A DNA stretch of 64,000 nucleotides from Janthinobacterium fluminis (GCF_028595325.1 NZ_JAQQXR010000007.1:248001-312000); one strand, 5' to 3'; numbered from the stretch's first letter, positions 18,738-28,197 are shown. The notes: generated by a model from the letters alone, not told the origin. Numbers and translations are program-made.

Positions 18738-18827
18738 CGCACTACTCCAATCTGGGTCTGACTGCGGTCGACAACTGCATTTAGCAGCGTCGAGGGTAAT
18801 TCTTTTGCGGCCGGATGGCAACCGCCT

Positions 18828-18882
18828 GGGGACAGACCACGATTTTCAAGAAATTATTTCTTGAAAATCGTGGTCTGTCCCC
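18828..18882. repeat. Perfect palindrome, GGGGACAGACCACG family, copy 2
   Basis: Two 27-base arms match perfectly around a single T (18855). The arms begin GGGGACAGACCACGATTTTC. The element lies between the divergent traL-like and diguanylate cyclase genes. It shares its outer half with the inverted repeat at 4502-4559. Perfect arms suggest recent spread or strong selection. Confidence 0.92.
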
Positions 18883-18926
18883 GGAAAAAGCGGCGGCGCC
18901 GGCCGGATTCTGGGTATGATAGTGGA

Positions 18927-18955
18927 TTGCCGCAAAGAAATATTCAATATAAAAT
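18927..18955 (+). promoter_or_regulatory. Sigma-70 type promoter of the diguanylate cyclase gene
   Basis: TTGCCG (18927-18932) and TAAAAT (18950-18955) are spaced by 17 bases, in an unusually AT-rich patch. The expected start of transcription is about 30 bases before the TTG start codon of the GGDEF gene. Confidence 0.6.
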
Positions 18956-18990
18956 AATATTCGCCGCCGCGCCCGAGAAGGAAAGCCCGT

Positions 18991-20763
18991 TTGCCCACCG
19001 CCCGCCTCGACCAATCCGCAATCGACCGCCTGAACCTGCAGGGCTTGTCCTGCCTGATCGCCAACCGCAAGCGGGCGCGCCGCCTGGCCCGCCTGGCGCT
19101 GGCGGCGGCGACGGCGCTGCGCTACGAGCGCGGCATCGCCTATGCCCAGGTCAACCAGCTGTGGCTGGCTTACTACAGCGGCAATGCCGAGCAGGCCGAG
19201 CCGATGTACCAGCCGCTGCACGCCCGCTTCGAGGCTTGCGGCGACCTCGAGGGCAGCATGGCGATCGAGGTCGTGCTGGGCGCCTACGCCAGCCGCAGCG
19301 GCGACTTCGTCCTGGCCGAGGGGCATTTCGGCCACGCCCGCGCGCTGGCCGCCCACCTGCCGGACTCGCTGCACAAATTCATGCTGCACACGCGCCTGGG
19401 CATCGACGCGCTCAACCGCGGCGAGCTGCGCAGCGGCCCGCGCAACTTCCTGCTGGCCCTCGACATCGCCGAGCGCTTCGGCACGGCCGCCCACCGCGTC
19501 AACAGCCTGTCGAACCTGGCCTCGCTGCAACACGACCTGGGCAACGACGAGGACGCCATCCCGCTGCTCTACGAGGCGCTCGACTTGATCGGCGAGGAGC
19601 CGTTGCCGCACCAGAGCGCGATGGTGTCGGCGAATCTGGCGATGTGCCTGCTGGCCAGCGGCAAGGCGCGCGAGGCGCTGGCGCTGGTGGAACCGTTCTA
19701 CGACGACGGCGACGACGACGTCGCCGTGCGCGCCTTCGTGTATTGCATCGCCGCCCACGCCTCCATCCTGGTCGGCCAGTTGGACGCGGCCCAGCGCCTG
19801 TTGCTGCGGGCCCAGGCGTTCGCGCTGCTGGGCCGGGACTTGGGCGAGCAGATGCACGCCTGGCTCGTCAAGGGCACGCTGGACCTGGCCCGCGGCGAGC
19901 CGGGCGCGGCCCTGGAAGCCTTCGGCAACGCCCACGCGATGCTCGGCGTGACGCGCTTTCCGTTTTACGAGCAGCAGATTTACCAGGGTTTGGCGACCGT
20001 CAACGCCCGCCTCGGCAAGTGGGAGACGGCCTACGGCTTCTTGCGCCAGCACCAGGTCTTGTTCGAGGCCAGCAGCAAGTCGGCGCGCGATTCGCGCCTG
20101 CTGATGCGCAAGCTGGAGCGCGAGATGCGCAAGCTGAAGGAGGAGCGCGACCGGGCGCTGGAGTTGCAGGCCGTGCGCGAGTCGGAAAACCAGAAGCTGG
20201 AACACCTGAACCGCGAGCTGGCGCACCAGATCATGCACGTCAATTCCCTGCAGGACAGCCTGAAGGAACAGGCCATCCGCGACCACTTGACGGGCTTGTA
20301 CAACCGGCGCCATTTCGAGGCTTGCCTGAACGCCATACTGCAGGAGTCGAACGGCGCCTTCCCCGTCACCGTCGTCATCCTCGACCTGGATTTCTTCAAG
20401 GCCATCAACGACAATTACGGCCACGCCTGCGGCGACGCGGCGCTGGTCCAGTTCGCTCGCCTGGTCGAGGGGCAGTTGCGCGGCAGCGATATGCTGTGCC
20501 GCTACGGCGGCGAGGAGTTTTGCCTGTTGCTGCGCGAGGCTGACTGCGCCGCCGCCGCCAACAAGATGGCGGAGGTGGCGTCGCGCTACCGGCAACTGAC
20601 GATACGCCAGGGCGCGCACACGCTGAGCGGCTGCACCTTTTCGGCCGGCATCGCCGAATACCCGCGCCACGGCGCCAGCGGCCATGAATTGCTGATGCGC
20701 GCAGACGGCGCCCTGTACGCGGCCAAGCAGGCCGGCCGCGACCGCGTGCTGGTGGCCGGCTAG
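18991..20763 (+). CDS. Diguanylate cyclase with N-terminal TPR-like region
   Basis: This 590-residue cytosolic protein has an N-terminal half (about 1-370) of helical TPR-like repeats. A coiled coil (about 370-425, rich in KLERE and RDRALEL heptads) leads to a GGDEF domain (about 425-590). The active site GGEEF is intact, with LDLDFFKAIND as the metal-binding strand and RGSD five residues before it as a c-di-GMP inhibitory site. It should make c-di-GMP under control of a signal bound by the repeats. It starts with TTG, supported by AAGGA 8 bases upstream. The gene has its own promoter and is not in an operon. Confidence 0.92.
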   Translation: MPTARLDQSAIDRLNLQGLSCLIANRKRARRLARLALAAATALRYERGIAYAQVNQLWLAYYSGNAEQAEPMYQPLHARFEACGDLEGSMAIEVVLGAYASRSGDFVLAEGHFGHARALAAHLPDSLHKFMLHTRLGIDALNRGELRSGPRNFLLALDIAERFGTAAHRVNSLSNLASLQHDLGNDEDAIPLLYEALDLIGEEPLPHQSAMVSANLAMCLLASGKAREALALVEPFYDDGDDDVAVRAFVYCIAAHASILVGQLDAAQRLLLRAQAFALLGRDLGEQMHAWLVKGTLDLARGEPGAALEAFGNAHAMLGVTRFPFYEQQIYQGLATVNARLGKWETAYGFLRQHQVLFEASSKSARDSRLLMRKLEREMRKLKEERDRALELQAVRESENQKLEHLNRELAHQIMHVNSLQDSLKEQAIRDHLTGLYNRRHFEACLNAILQESNGAFPVTVVILDLDFFKAINDNYGHACGDAALVQFARLVEGQLRGSDMLCRYGGEEFCLLLREADCAAAANKMAEVASRYRQLTIRQGAHTLSGCTFSAGIAEYPRHGASGHELLMRADGALYAAKQAGRDRVLVAG

Positions 20764-20773
20764 CGCCCCTCCC

Positions 20774-21256
20774 TTAGTTGATGAAACGCAGCAAGCCTTT
20801 CAGCGCGTGCACGACGGTTTGCTCGCGCACGGCCTGGCGGTCGCCGGCGAACACCAGGCGCTCCGTGTGGCTGCTGTCGCCGTTGCTCCAGCCGAAGCAG
20901 ACGGTGCCCACGGGCTTGCCCGGCACGGCGCCGCTGGGGCCGGCGATGCCCGTCGTCGACAGCGCCACGTGGGCGTTGCTGTTGGCCAGCGCGCCGCTGG
21001 CCATGGCCGCCGCCACCTCTTCGCTGACGGTGCCCAGTTGCGCGATGAGGGCGGCCGGCACGTCCAGCAATTCCGTTTTCGACGCGTTCGAATAGGCCAC
21101 GAAGCCGCAGTCGAACCAGCCGGTCGAGCCGGCGATTTCCGTGATGGCCTGGGCCACGCCGCCGCCGGTGCAGGATTCCGCCGTGCACAGCAGCAGGCCT
21201 TTTTCTTGCAGGGCGCGGCCCACTTGGGCGGCCAGATCGAGGATGTCGTTGCTCAT
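20774..21256 (-). CDS. pncC: Nicotinamide-nucleotide amidohydrolase PncC (CinA C-terminal family)
   Basis: This 160-residue enzyme deamidates nicotinamide mononucleotide to nicotinate mononucleotide in NAD recycling. TAESCTGGGVAQAIT holds the family serine and cysteine, and STTGIAGPSG and KPVGTVCFGW follow as in stand-alone PncC. AGGAG lies 6 bases before the ATG, which excludes the longer frame to 21316. It converges with the diguanylate cyclase gene with only 10 bases between them. Confidence 0.92.
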   Translation of the reverse strand: MSNDILDLAAQVGRALQEKGLLLCTAESCTGGGVAQAITEIAGSTGWFDCGFVAYSNASKTELLDVPAALIAQLGTVSEEVAAAMASGALANSNAHVALSTTGIAGPSGAVPGKPVGTVCFGWSNGDSSHTERLVFAGDRQAVREQTVVHALKGLLRFIN

Positions 21257-21532
21257 GTTGGGCTCCTGGGTGCGATGAGGGAAGGCGGCCGCCGCTGCGG
21301 CGCCCTTTGCAGCCATTCTAGCGTGCCTTGCGGCGGGCGCACCATGCTTTCGTTCAAAAACTTTCCCCGTTGTTCATGAAAATGCGTACACTCGTTTTCG
21401 GCCGGTCGCACTGCCAGCGGCGCCGGCCGGGCCGCCGATGGGCCGACAGGAAATGGCGCATTCTCCAACCATGGGGAGGGTAATGTTACTCAACCGTCTA
21501 GCACCGGACCCGCCGCGGCCGGCCAGCCGCCG

Positions 21533-22099
21533 ATGGCGCCGCTGACGCGGCCGGCCTTGCTGCCGGTGCTGTGGCTGGCGCTGCTGCTGGCCCTGCTCGG
21601 CGGCGCCGCGCGGGCCCAGGCGCCGGGCGCGCTGGAGCGCCAGGTCAAGGCGGCCTATCTGTATAAGTTCGCCGGCTTCGTCGAATGGCCGGACGGCAGT
21701 TTCGCGCGCGCCGACAGCCCCCTCGTCATCGGCGTGCTGGGCGACGAGGCCCTCGCCGAGCAGCTCGAACAGAGCGTCGCCGGGCGCAGCGCCAACGGCC
21801 GCGCCGTCGTCGTGCGGCGGCTGCGCCGCGGCGACGCGCCGGCCGGCCTGCACATCCTGTTCATCGCCGCCATCGAGCGCGCCGCCGTGCAGGAGGCGCT
21901 CGACGCCAGCCGCCAGCTGGCCGTGCTGACGGTGACGGAAACGGACGCGGCGCACGCGCTGGGCAGCATGGTCAGTTTCGTCGTCGCCGACGAGCGCCTG
22001 CGCTTCGAGGTCGCGCTCAAGCCGCTGGCCGCGGCGCGCATCCGCATCAGCGCGCGCATGCTGGCTGCGGCCTACAAAGTCCAGCCGGGGCCGGCGTGA
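21533..22099 (+). CDS. YfiR family periplasmic protein
   Basis: This 188-residue precursor has a signal peptide ending near ARAQA (about 29). The rest fits the YfiR (DUF4154) domain: AAYLYKFAGFVEWPDGSF, LVIGVLGDEAL and GSMVSFVVADERLRFEV. In Pseudomonas YfiR restrains a membrane diguanylate cyclase from the periplasm. Here its stop overlaps the GTG start of a hybrid histidine kinase, so it probably senses or restrains that kinase. The ATG has no clear ribosome site, but a 20-codon frame (21483-21545) with GGGGAGGG before it overlaps this start and could couple translation. Confidence 0.86.
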   Translation: MAPLTRPALLPVLWLALLLALLGGAARAQAPGALERQVKAAYLYKFAGFVEWPDGSFARADSPLVIGVLGDEALAEQLEQSVAGRSANGRAVVVRRLRRGDAPAGLHILFIAAIERAAVQEALDASRQLAVLTVTETDAAHALGSMVSFVVADERLRFEVALKPLAAARIRISARMLAAAYKVQPGPA

Positions 22100-24111
22100 T
22101 CGGCCTGCGCTCGATCCGCCTGAAGCTGCTCGCCGTCGTGCTGCTGACGACGCTGCTGGCGCTGCTGGTGTCGCTGGGCGGCATCATCGCCTACGACTTG
22201 CGCAATTACCACCGCACGCTGCTGGCCGACATGGCGGTGCAGTCCGAGCTGCTGGGCCACATGACGTCGGCCGCGCTGACCTTCGACGACCCCGGCCTGG
22301 CCCGGCAGAACCTGGGCCTGCTGCGGCTGCGCCCCGGCGTCAACGCGGCCGCCATCTACAAGGCCGGCGGCGCGCTGTTCGCCAGTTATGTGGCGCCCGG
22401 CCAGGCGGGCAGTTTCCCGGCCCGCGCCGGCGCCGACGGCGTCCGCATCGACGGCGGCCAGTTGCACCTGTTCAAACGCATCGTCGACAACGGCGAGCTG
22501 CTCGGCACCGTCTACCTGCGCGCCGACTACAATCTGCTCGGCCACATCCTCGACTACCTGGGCATCGCCATCGGCGTGGCGGCGCTGGCGCTGCTGGCGG
22601 CCTACCTGCTGATGCGCCGCCTCGACGCCGTCATCACCCGGCCCGTCCTGGCCATCGCCGAGGTCGCCCGCGAAGTCGTCGGCACGGGCGATTATTCGCG
22701 CCGCGCGCCCAGGCTCGGCGAGGACGAGGTGGCCCAGCTGGCCGACTCCTTCAACAAGATGCTGGCCGAGATCGAGCACCGCACGCGCGCCCTGGAAACC
22801 TCGAACCGCGAAATCGCCCGCGCCGCCGAGCAGCGCAGCGCCGCCCAGCAGGAGGTGATGCGCCTGAACGCCGACCTGGAGCGGCGCGTGCTCGAACGCA
22901 CGCTGCAGCTCGAAGCGAGCAACGTCGAACTGGCCCGCGCCGTCGAGGAGGCGAAAAGCGCCGACCAGGCCAAGTCGTCCTTCCTGTCGGCCATGAGCCA
23001 CGAGTTGCGCACGCCGCTCAACGCCATCCTCGGCTTCGCGCAAATCCTCACGTCGGAGCGGCTGCCGTCGACGCTGGCGCAGAAGCACGAGTTCGCCGAC
23101 CACATCCTGAAGTCGGGGCGCCACCTGCTCACCCTGATCAATGAAATCCTCGACCTGGCCAAGGTCGAGTCGGGCACGGTCGACCTGTCGCTGGAACCGG
23201 TGGGCCTGGCCGACATGCTGGCCGAGTGCGACAGCATGATCGCGCCGCTGGCGGCGCAGCGGCGCATCGGCCTGGTGTTCCCGGATGCCTGCGCGCTGAA
23301 CGTGCGGGCCGACCGCACCCGCCTCAAGCAGGTTCTGCTGAACCTGCTGTCGAACGCCGTCAAATACAACCGCGACGGCGGCACCGTGCTGCTCGACTGC
23401 CACGACGGCGGCGCCGGCCTGGTGCGCCTGTCGGTGCAGGACACCGGCGCCGGGCTGCGCGCCGAGCAGCTCGACGGCCTGTTCCAGCCCTTCAACCGCC
23501 TCGGCCAGGAGCGCGGGACGCAGGAGGGCACCGGCATCGGCCTGGTCGTCACCAAGCGCCTGGTCGAGCTGATGGCCGGGCAGATCGGCGTCAGCAGCCA
23601 GCCCGGCGTCGGCAGCGTGTTCTGGGTGGATCTGCCGGCGACGGCGCCGACCCCCGCGCCGGCCGCGCCGGCGCCGGAGCCGGCCGCCGCGGCGGCGGCG
23701 GCGCGGCCGGGCGCCGCCGCGCTGACCCTGCTGTACGTCGAGGACAACCCGGCCAACCTGCGCCTGGTCGAGGAAATCGTGCGCTTCCGCCCGGGCCTGC
23801 GCCTGCTGTCGGCGCCGGACGGCAAACTGGGCGTCGAGATGGCGCGGGCGCACCGGCCGGACCTGATCCTGATGGACTTGAACCTGCCCGGCATCGGCGG
23901 CGCCGAGGCGCTGCAGCTGCTGCGCGCGGACCCGCTGACGGCGCACATCCCGGTGATCGCGCTGACGGCCAACGCCATGCCGCGCGACGTCGAGCGCGGC
24001 CTGGCGCAGGGCTTTGCCCGCTATCTGACGAAACCGATCAACATCGACGAGTTCACGCAGGCCGTCAACAGCACGCTGGCCGGCGTGGCGCACCGCGAGG
24101 AGCAGACATGA
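22096..24111 (+). CDS. Hybrid sensor histidine kinase with CHASE8-like sensor and receiver
   Basis: This is a 671-residue inner-membrane protein. It has a membrane segment (about 8-31), a periplasmic CHASE8-like domain (35-140), a second membrane segment (150-172), HAMP and coiled coil (175-290), HisKA with SHELRTPLNAILGFAQ, an HATPase domain (about 400-515) with TGIGLVVTKRLVEL, an Ala/Pro linker, and a receiver with MDLNLPG. The GTG start shares bases with the YfiR stop, and its own stop overlaps the next start as ATGA. This three-gene tight operon suggests YfiR signals to this kinase, which then drives the receiver-GGDEF-EAL protein. The ligand is unknown. Confidence 0.9.
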   Translation: MIGLRSIRLKLLAVVLLTTLLALLVSLGGIIAYDLRNYHRTLLADMAVQSELLGHMTSAALTFDDPGLARQNLGLLRLRPGVNAAAIYKAGGALFASYVAPGQAGSFPARAGADGVRIDGGQLHLFKRIVDNGELLGTVYLRADYNLLGHILDYLGIAIGVAALALLAAYLLMRRLDAVITRPVLAIAEVAREVVGTGDYSRRAPRLGEDEVAQLADSFNKMLAEIEHRTRALETSNREIARAAEQRSAAQQEVMRLNADLERRVLERTLQLEASNVELARAVEEAKSADQAKSSFLSAMSHELRTPLNAILGFAQILTSERLPSTLAQKHEFADHILKSGRHLLTLINEILDLAKVESGTVDLSLEPVGLADMLAECDSMIAPLAAQRRIGLVFPDACALNVRADRTRLKQVLLNLLSNAVKYNRDGGTVLLDCHDGGAGLVRLSVQDTGAGLRAEQLDGLFQPFNRLGQERGTQEGTGIGLVVTKRLVELMAGQIGVSSQPGVGSVFWVDLPATAPTPAPAAPAPEPAAAAAAARPGAAALTLLYVEDNPANLRLVEEIVRFRPGLRLLSAPDGKLGVEMARAHRPDLILMDLNLPGIGGAEALQLLRADPLTAHIPVIALTANAMPRDVERGLAQGFARYLTKPINIDEFTQAVNSTLAGVAHREEQT

Positions 24112-26666
24112 TCACCCAGGACGATATCCGTGCCGCCCGCATCCTCATCGTCGACGACCAGCCCGTCAACGTGCAGCTGCTCGACTACCTGCTCGTCAAC
24201 ACCGGCTACCACGCCGTCAGCTCGACCACCGATTCGCGCCAGGTGGCCGGCCTGCACCGCGAGCACGACTACGACCTGATCATCCTCGACCTGCACATGC
24301 CCGGCATGAGCGGCTTCGACGTGATGGCGGCGCTCAAGCCGATCGAGGCCGGCGCCTATCTGCCGGTGCTGGTGGTGACGGCCGACCCGGAGAAGAAGCT
24401 GGCCGCGCTCGACGCCGGCGCGCGCGACTTCATCAGCAAGCCGTTCGACCCGCTGGAGGTGCTCACGCGCATCCACAACATGCTGGAGGTGCGCCTGATG
24501 CACCGCGAGGCGCGCGACTACAACGCCCGGCTGGAGCAGACGGTGCGCCAGCGCACGGCCGAGCTGCAGCGCTTTCGCAGCGCCATCGACGCCACCGCCG
24601 ACGCCATTTTCCTGATCGACGCGGCCGGCGCCGTCCTGCTCGACGTCAACGGCGGCGCCTGCCGCATGCTCGGCTACAGCCGCGAGCAGTTGCTGGCGAT
24701 GGCGCCGGCGCGGCTGCTGCCGGCGGCGCCGGCGGACGCGCCGCGCGACCCGGCGCGGGCGCCCGCCCTCAGCGAGTGCGAGCTGGAGCGGCACGACCAG
24801 GTGCCGGTGCCGGTCGAGCTGTACTGGCAGTGGCAGCAGATGGACGGCGAGCGCGTGCTGATCGCCGTGGCGCGCGACATCAGCGAGCGGCGCCAGGCGC
24901 AGGAGCGGCTCAAGCACCTGGCCCACTACGACAGCCTGACGGGCCTGCCCAACCGCAGCCTGTTCTACCAGACGCTGGAGCACGCCATCGGGCTGGCGCA
25001 GGAAAAGGCCTGGCGCATCGCCGTGCTGTTCATCGCGCTGGACCGCTTCAAGAACGTCAACGACTCGCTCGGCGCGGCCCTCGGCGACGAGCTGCTGCGC
25101 CAGTTCAGCAACCGCCTGGTGCAGTGCGTGCGCCTGCGCGACACGGTCGGGCGCATGGGCAACGACGAATTCGCGCTGATCCTGACGATGACGCGCGACC
25201 AGCAGGACGCCGTCAACGTCGCCAACGAGGTGCGCAAGGTGCTGCGCGCGCCTTTCGACCTGGGCGGCCACGCGGCGGCCCTGACGGCGAGCGTCGGCAT
25301 CGCCATGTACCCGGACGACGCCACCGAGCCGGAGACGCTGATCAAGTACGCCAACACGGCGATGGCGCGCGCCAAGCAGGCCGGCCGCGACGGCTACCGC
25401 TTCTTCACGGCCGGCATGAACGTGCAGGTGCTGGCCCGGCTCGACCTGGAGCTGGCGCTGCGGCGCGCCCTCGAACACGGCGAGTTCGTGCTGTACTACC
25501 AGCCCAAGGTGGATTTGCGCAGCGGCCGCCTGAGCGGGGCCGAGGCGCTGCTGCGCTGGCGCCGCCCCGGCTACGGCCTGGTGTCGCCGGCCGAGTTCGT
25601 GCCGCTGCTGGAGGACACCGGCCTGATCGTGCGCGCCGGCGGCTGGATCATCGACGAGGCTTGCCGCCAGATCGCCGCGTGGCGCGCGGCCGGGGTCGGG
25701 GCCGTGCACGTGGCCGTGAACGTGTCGAGCCGCCAGTTCGCCGAGGGCGACGTCGAGGGCGAGGTGCGGCTCGCGCTGGCGCGCCACGAGGTGCCGGCCG
25801 GCCTGCTGGAGCTGGAGTTGACGGAGTCGGCGCTGATGGCGAACGCCGAGCGCACCATCGCCGTGCTCGGCAACCTGAAGCGCATCGGCGTGAAGATCGC
25901 CATCGACGACTTCGGCACCGGCTATTCCAGCCTGTCCTACCTGCAGCGCTTCCCGATCGACAAGCTGAAGATCGACATCGCCTTCGTGCGCAACATCACG
26001 ACGAACCCGAACGACGCGGCCATCGCGCTGGCCATCATCAGCATGGCGCACAGCCTGAAGCTGGGCGTCATCGCCGAGGGCGTCGAGGCGCGGCCGCAGC
26101 TGGAATACCTGCGGCGCAACCGCTGCGACGAAATCCAGGGTTATTACTTCAGCCGGCCGCTGCCGGCCGAGGCCATGGCCGAACTGGTCGAGGCCGGCAC
26201 CGGCCTGCCGCCGGAGACGGACGCGGCGGCGCAGCCCTCGCAGACCCTGCTCATCGTCGACGACGACGTCAACGTGCTGTCCTCGCTGCACCGGCTGTTC
26301 CGCGCCGACGGCTACCACATCCTGACGGCGGCGTCGCCGGCCGAGGGCTTCGAGATGCTGGCGCTGCACCGGGTGCACGTGATCGTCTGCGACCAGCGCA
26401 TGCCGATCATGAGCGGCACGGAGTTTCTCAGCAAGGTCAAGGAAATGTATCCGGAGACGATACGCATCATCCTGTCCGGCTATACGGGGCTGGAGGCGGT
26501 GCTCGACTCGATCAACCGCGGCGCGATTTACCGCTTCTACACCAAGCCCTGGGACGACACCCAGCTGCGCGACAACATCCGCCTGGCCTTCCACCACTAC
26601 TGGCTGATGAACCAGCCGGCGGCGGTGCGCGGCGGCGATGCCGACAATCCCGACGCGGCGATTTGA
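24108..26666 (+). CDS. REC-PAS-GGDEF-EAL-REC protein, probable c-di-GMP phosphodiesterase
   Basis: This 852-residue cytosolic protein has a receiver (1-125, LDLHMPGMSG), a PAS domain (about 155-270), GGDEF (280-440), EAL (455-700) and a second receiver (715-835, CDQRMPIMSG). The cyclase domain looks inactive: the signature reads GNDEF, and the metal strand reads IALDRFK instead of the usual DLDRFK. The EAL domain keeps EALLRW and the DDFGTGYSS loop, so hydrolysis of c-di-GMP is likely. Its ATG overlaps the stop of the kinase gene, with GAGG upstream. A degenerate GGDEF may bind GTP and regulate the EAL domain, as known for other fusion proteins. Confidence 0.92.
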   Translation: MITQDDIRAARILIVDDQPVNVQLLDYLLVNTGYHAVSSTTDSRQVAGLHREHDYDLIILDLHMPGMSGFDVMAALKPIEAGAYLPVLVVTADPEKKLAALDAGARDFISKPFDPLEVLTRIHNMLEVRLMHREARDYNARLEQTVRQRTAELQRFRSAIDATADAIFLIDAAGAVLLDVNGGACRMLGYSREQLLAMAPARLLPAAPADAPRDPARAPALSECELERHDQVPVPVELYWQWQQMDGERVLIAVARDISERRQAQERLKHLAHYDSLTGLPNRSLFYQTLEHAIGLAQEKAWRIAVLFIALDRFKNVNDSLGAALGDELLRQFSNRLVQCVRLRDTVGRMGNDEFALILTMTRDQQDAVNVANEVRKVLRAPFDLGGHAAALTASVGIAMYPDDATEPETLIKYANTAMARAKQAGRDGYRFFTAGMNVQVLARLDLELALRRALEHGEFVLYYQPKVDLRSGRLSGAEALLRWRRPGYGLVSPAEFVPLLEDTGLIVRAGGWIIDEACRQIAAWRAAGVGAVHVAVNVSSRQFAEGDVEGEVRLALARHEVPAGLLELELTESALMANAERTIAVLGNLKRIGVKIAIDDFGTGYSSLSYLQRFPIDKLKIDIAFVRNITTNPNDAAIALAIISMAHSLKLGVIAEGVEARPQLEYLRRNRCDEIQGYYFSRPLPAEAMAELVEAGTGLPPETDAAAQPSQTLLIVDDDVNVLSSLHRLFRADGYHILTAASPAEGFEMLALHRVHVIVCDQRMPIMSGTEFLSKVKEMYPETIRIILSGYTGLEAVLDSINRGAIYRFYTKPWDDTQLRDNIRLAFHHYWLMNQPAAVRGGDADNPDAAI

Positions 26667-26716
26667 GCGCCGGTGCCCCGGATCGCCGCTTCCTTGAATA
26701 ATATATATTCAGGACG

Positions 26717-27682
26717 CTAGCTCTTGAAGTGGTCGAAGCCTTCCAGTTGCAGGTCGAGCGGGCGGGCGGCGCCGTCGACCAGGCGCAGGCCGGGCGCGGC
26801 GTCGATGCGGCCGACCCGCGTCACCGGCGTGGCGGCGCCGGCGGCCAGCGCGAGGATGGCCGCGCGCGCGCCGGCCGGCGCCGTGAAGCACAATTCGTAG
26901 TCGTCGCCGCCGGCCGCCGTGAAGCGGCGCCGCAGTTCCAGCGGCTGGCGCGCCAGCGCCGGTCCGGCCGGCAGCGCGTCGACGTCGAGCGTGGCGCCGA
27001 CCCGCGAGGCGGCCAGGATGTGGCCGAGGTCGCCCGTGAGGCCGTCGGAGATGTCGATCGCCGCGTGCGCCAGGCCGGCCCGCGCCAGCGCCGTCCCCAG
27101 CGCCAGGCGCGGCGTCGGCGTGTGCATGCGCGCGGCCGCCTGCTCCAGGCTGGCGGCGTCGAGCGCCAGCTCGGCGCGGTAGCCGGCCAGCGCCAGGCGC
27201 GCGTCGCCCAGCGTGCCGCTGATCCAGATGTCGTCGCCGGCCCGGGCCGCGGCCCGCCGCAGCGCCTCGCCCGGCGCCAGTTCGCCGAACACGGTGATGC
27301 AGATGTTCAGCGGCCCCTTCGTCGTGTCGCCGCCTATCAGTTCGCAGCCGTGGGCGTCGGCCAGCGCGAACAGGCCGTCGGCAAAGCCGGCCAGCCAGCC
27401 GCGCTCGGCGGCCGGCAGCGCCAGCGCCAGCGTGAAGGCGACCGGGCGCGCGCCCATCGCCGCCAGGTCGGACAGGTTGACGGCCAGGCTCTTGTGGCCG
27501 AGCTTGCGGGCGTCGGCGCCGGCGAAGAAGTGCCGGCCCTCGACCAGCATGTCGGACGAGATGGCCGTCTGCAGGCCGGGGGCCGGCGTCAGCAGCGCGC
27601 AATCGTCGCCGATGCCCAGCGTGGCGCGGCCGGCGCGCGGACGCGCGAAGTATTGTTTGATCAGGTCGAATTCGGAGAGCAT
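26717..27682 (-). CDS. thiL: Thiamine-monophosphate kinase
   Basis: This 321-residue enzyme phosphorylates thiamine monophosphate to the active diphosphate cofactor in the cytosol. GIGDDCALL holds the metal-binding aspartates, SSDMLVEGRHF and GGDTTKGP follow, and DISDGLTGDL and GGDDYELCFT are further ThiL signatures. The ATG lies just after GAGAGC, 23 bases after the MarR gene on the same strand. A longer frame to 28201 is only overlap with that gene. No other thiamine genes are adjacent. Confidence 0.95.
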   Translation of the reverse strand: MLSEFDLIKQYFARPRAGRATLGIGDDCALLTPAPGLQTAISSDMLVEGRHFFAGADARKLGHKSLAVNLSDLAAMGARPVAFTLALALPAAERGWLAGFADGLFALADAHGCELIGGDTTKGPLNICITVFGELAPGEALRRAAARAGDDIWISGTLGDARLALAGYRAELALDAASLEQAAARMHTPTPRLALGTALARAGLAHAAIDISDGLTGDLGHILAASRVGATLDVDALPAGPALARQPLELRRRFTAAGGDDYELCFTAPAGARAAILALAAGAATPVTRVGRIDAAPGLRLVDGAARPLDLQLEGFDHFKS

Positions 27683-27705
27683 GGCGCCATTGTACCGAAT
27701 GAGGT

Positions 27706-28197
27706 CTAGCCGGCCAGCGCCCGCAGCAGCTTGGCCAGCAGGGCGTCGAGCTGGCGCTGCTCGTCGGCGTCGAGCGCGGCCAGCAGGCGCCGCTCGTTGT
27801 CGACGTGGGCGTCCACCAGCGACTCGATCAGGGCCAGGCCGGCGCCGCTCAGCGCGACGAGCACGCCGCGCCGGTCGCGCGGGTGCGGCCGGCGCTCGAC
27901 CAGGCCGGCCCGTTCCAGCCGGTCGAGGCGGTTCGTCATGCCGCCCGACGACAGCATGGCGGCCTCGTACAGCGCCGTCGGCGTCAGCGCGAACGGCGCG
28001 CCGGCGCGGCGCAGCGTCGCCAGCACGTCGAATTCGCCCGGCTGCAGGCCGGCCGCCGCGAACAGCGGGTTGAGGCGGTCGCGGGCGATCACCTGGGCCG
28101 CCTCCTGCAATTGCCCGACCAGCTGCATCGGGAAGGCGTCCAGTTCCGGCCGCTGGCTGTGCCATTGGGCGGCCGCGTGCTGCGCGCGATTCATCAT
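27706..28197 (-). CDS. MarR family transcriptional regulator
   Basis: This 163-residue winged-helix repressor has the DNA-binding core at about 55-115 (LTPTALYEAAMLSSGGMTNRL then GLVERRPHPRDRRG). Two ATG codons stand in tandem, with GGGAG before them. It is transcribed away from the MFS transporter gene, and a duplicated 16-base sequence lies between them, which suggests it represses itself and the transporter. The ligand is unknown; transporters paired with MarR proteins are often released by small aromatic compounds. Confidence 0.9.
   Translation of the reverse strand: MMNRAQHAAAQWHSQRPELDAFPMQLVGQLQEAAQVIARDRLNPLFAAAGLQPGEFDVLATLRRAGAPFALTPTALYEAAMLSSGGMTNRLDRLERAGLVERRPHPRDRRGVLVALSGAGLALIESLVDAHVDNERRLLAALDADEQRQLDALLAKLLRALAG

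Noticed and set aside
26690..26716. AT-rich near-palindrome TGAATAATATATATTCA between the EAL protein and thiL genes.
   Set aside because: The symmetry is imperfect, with no GC stem, so neither a terminator nor an operator can be supported.
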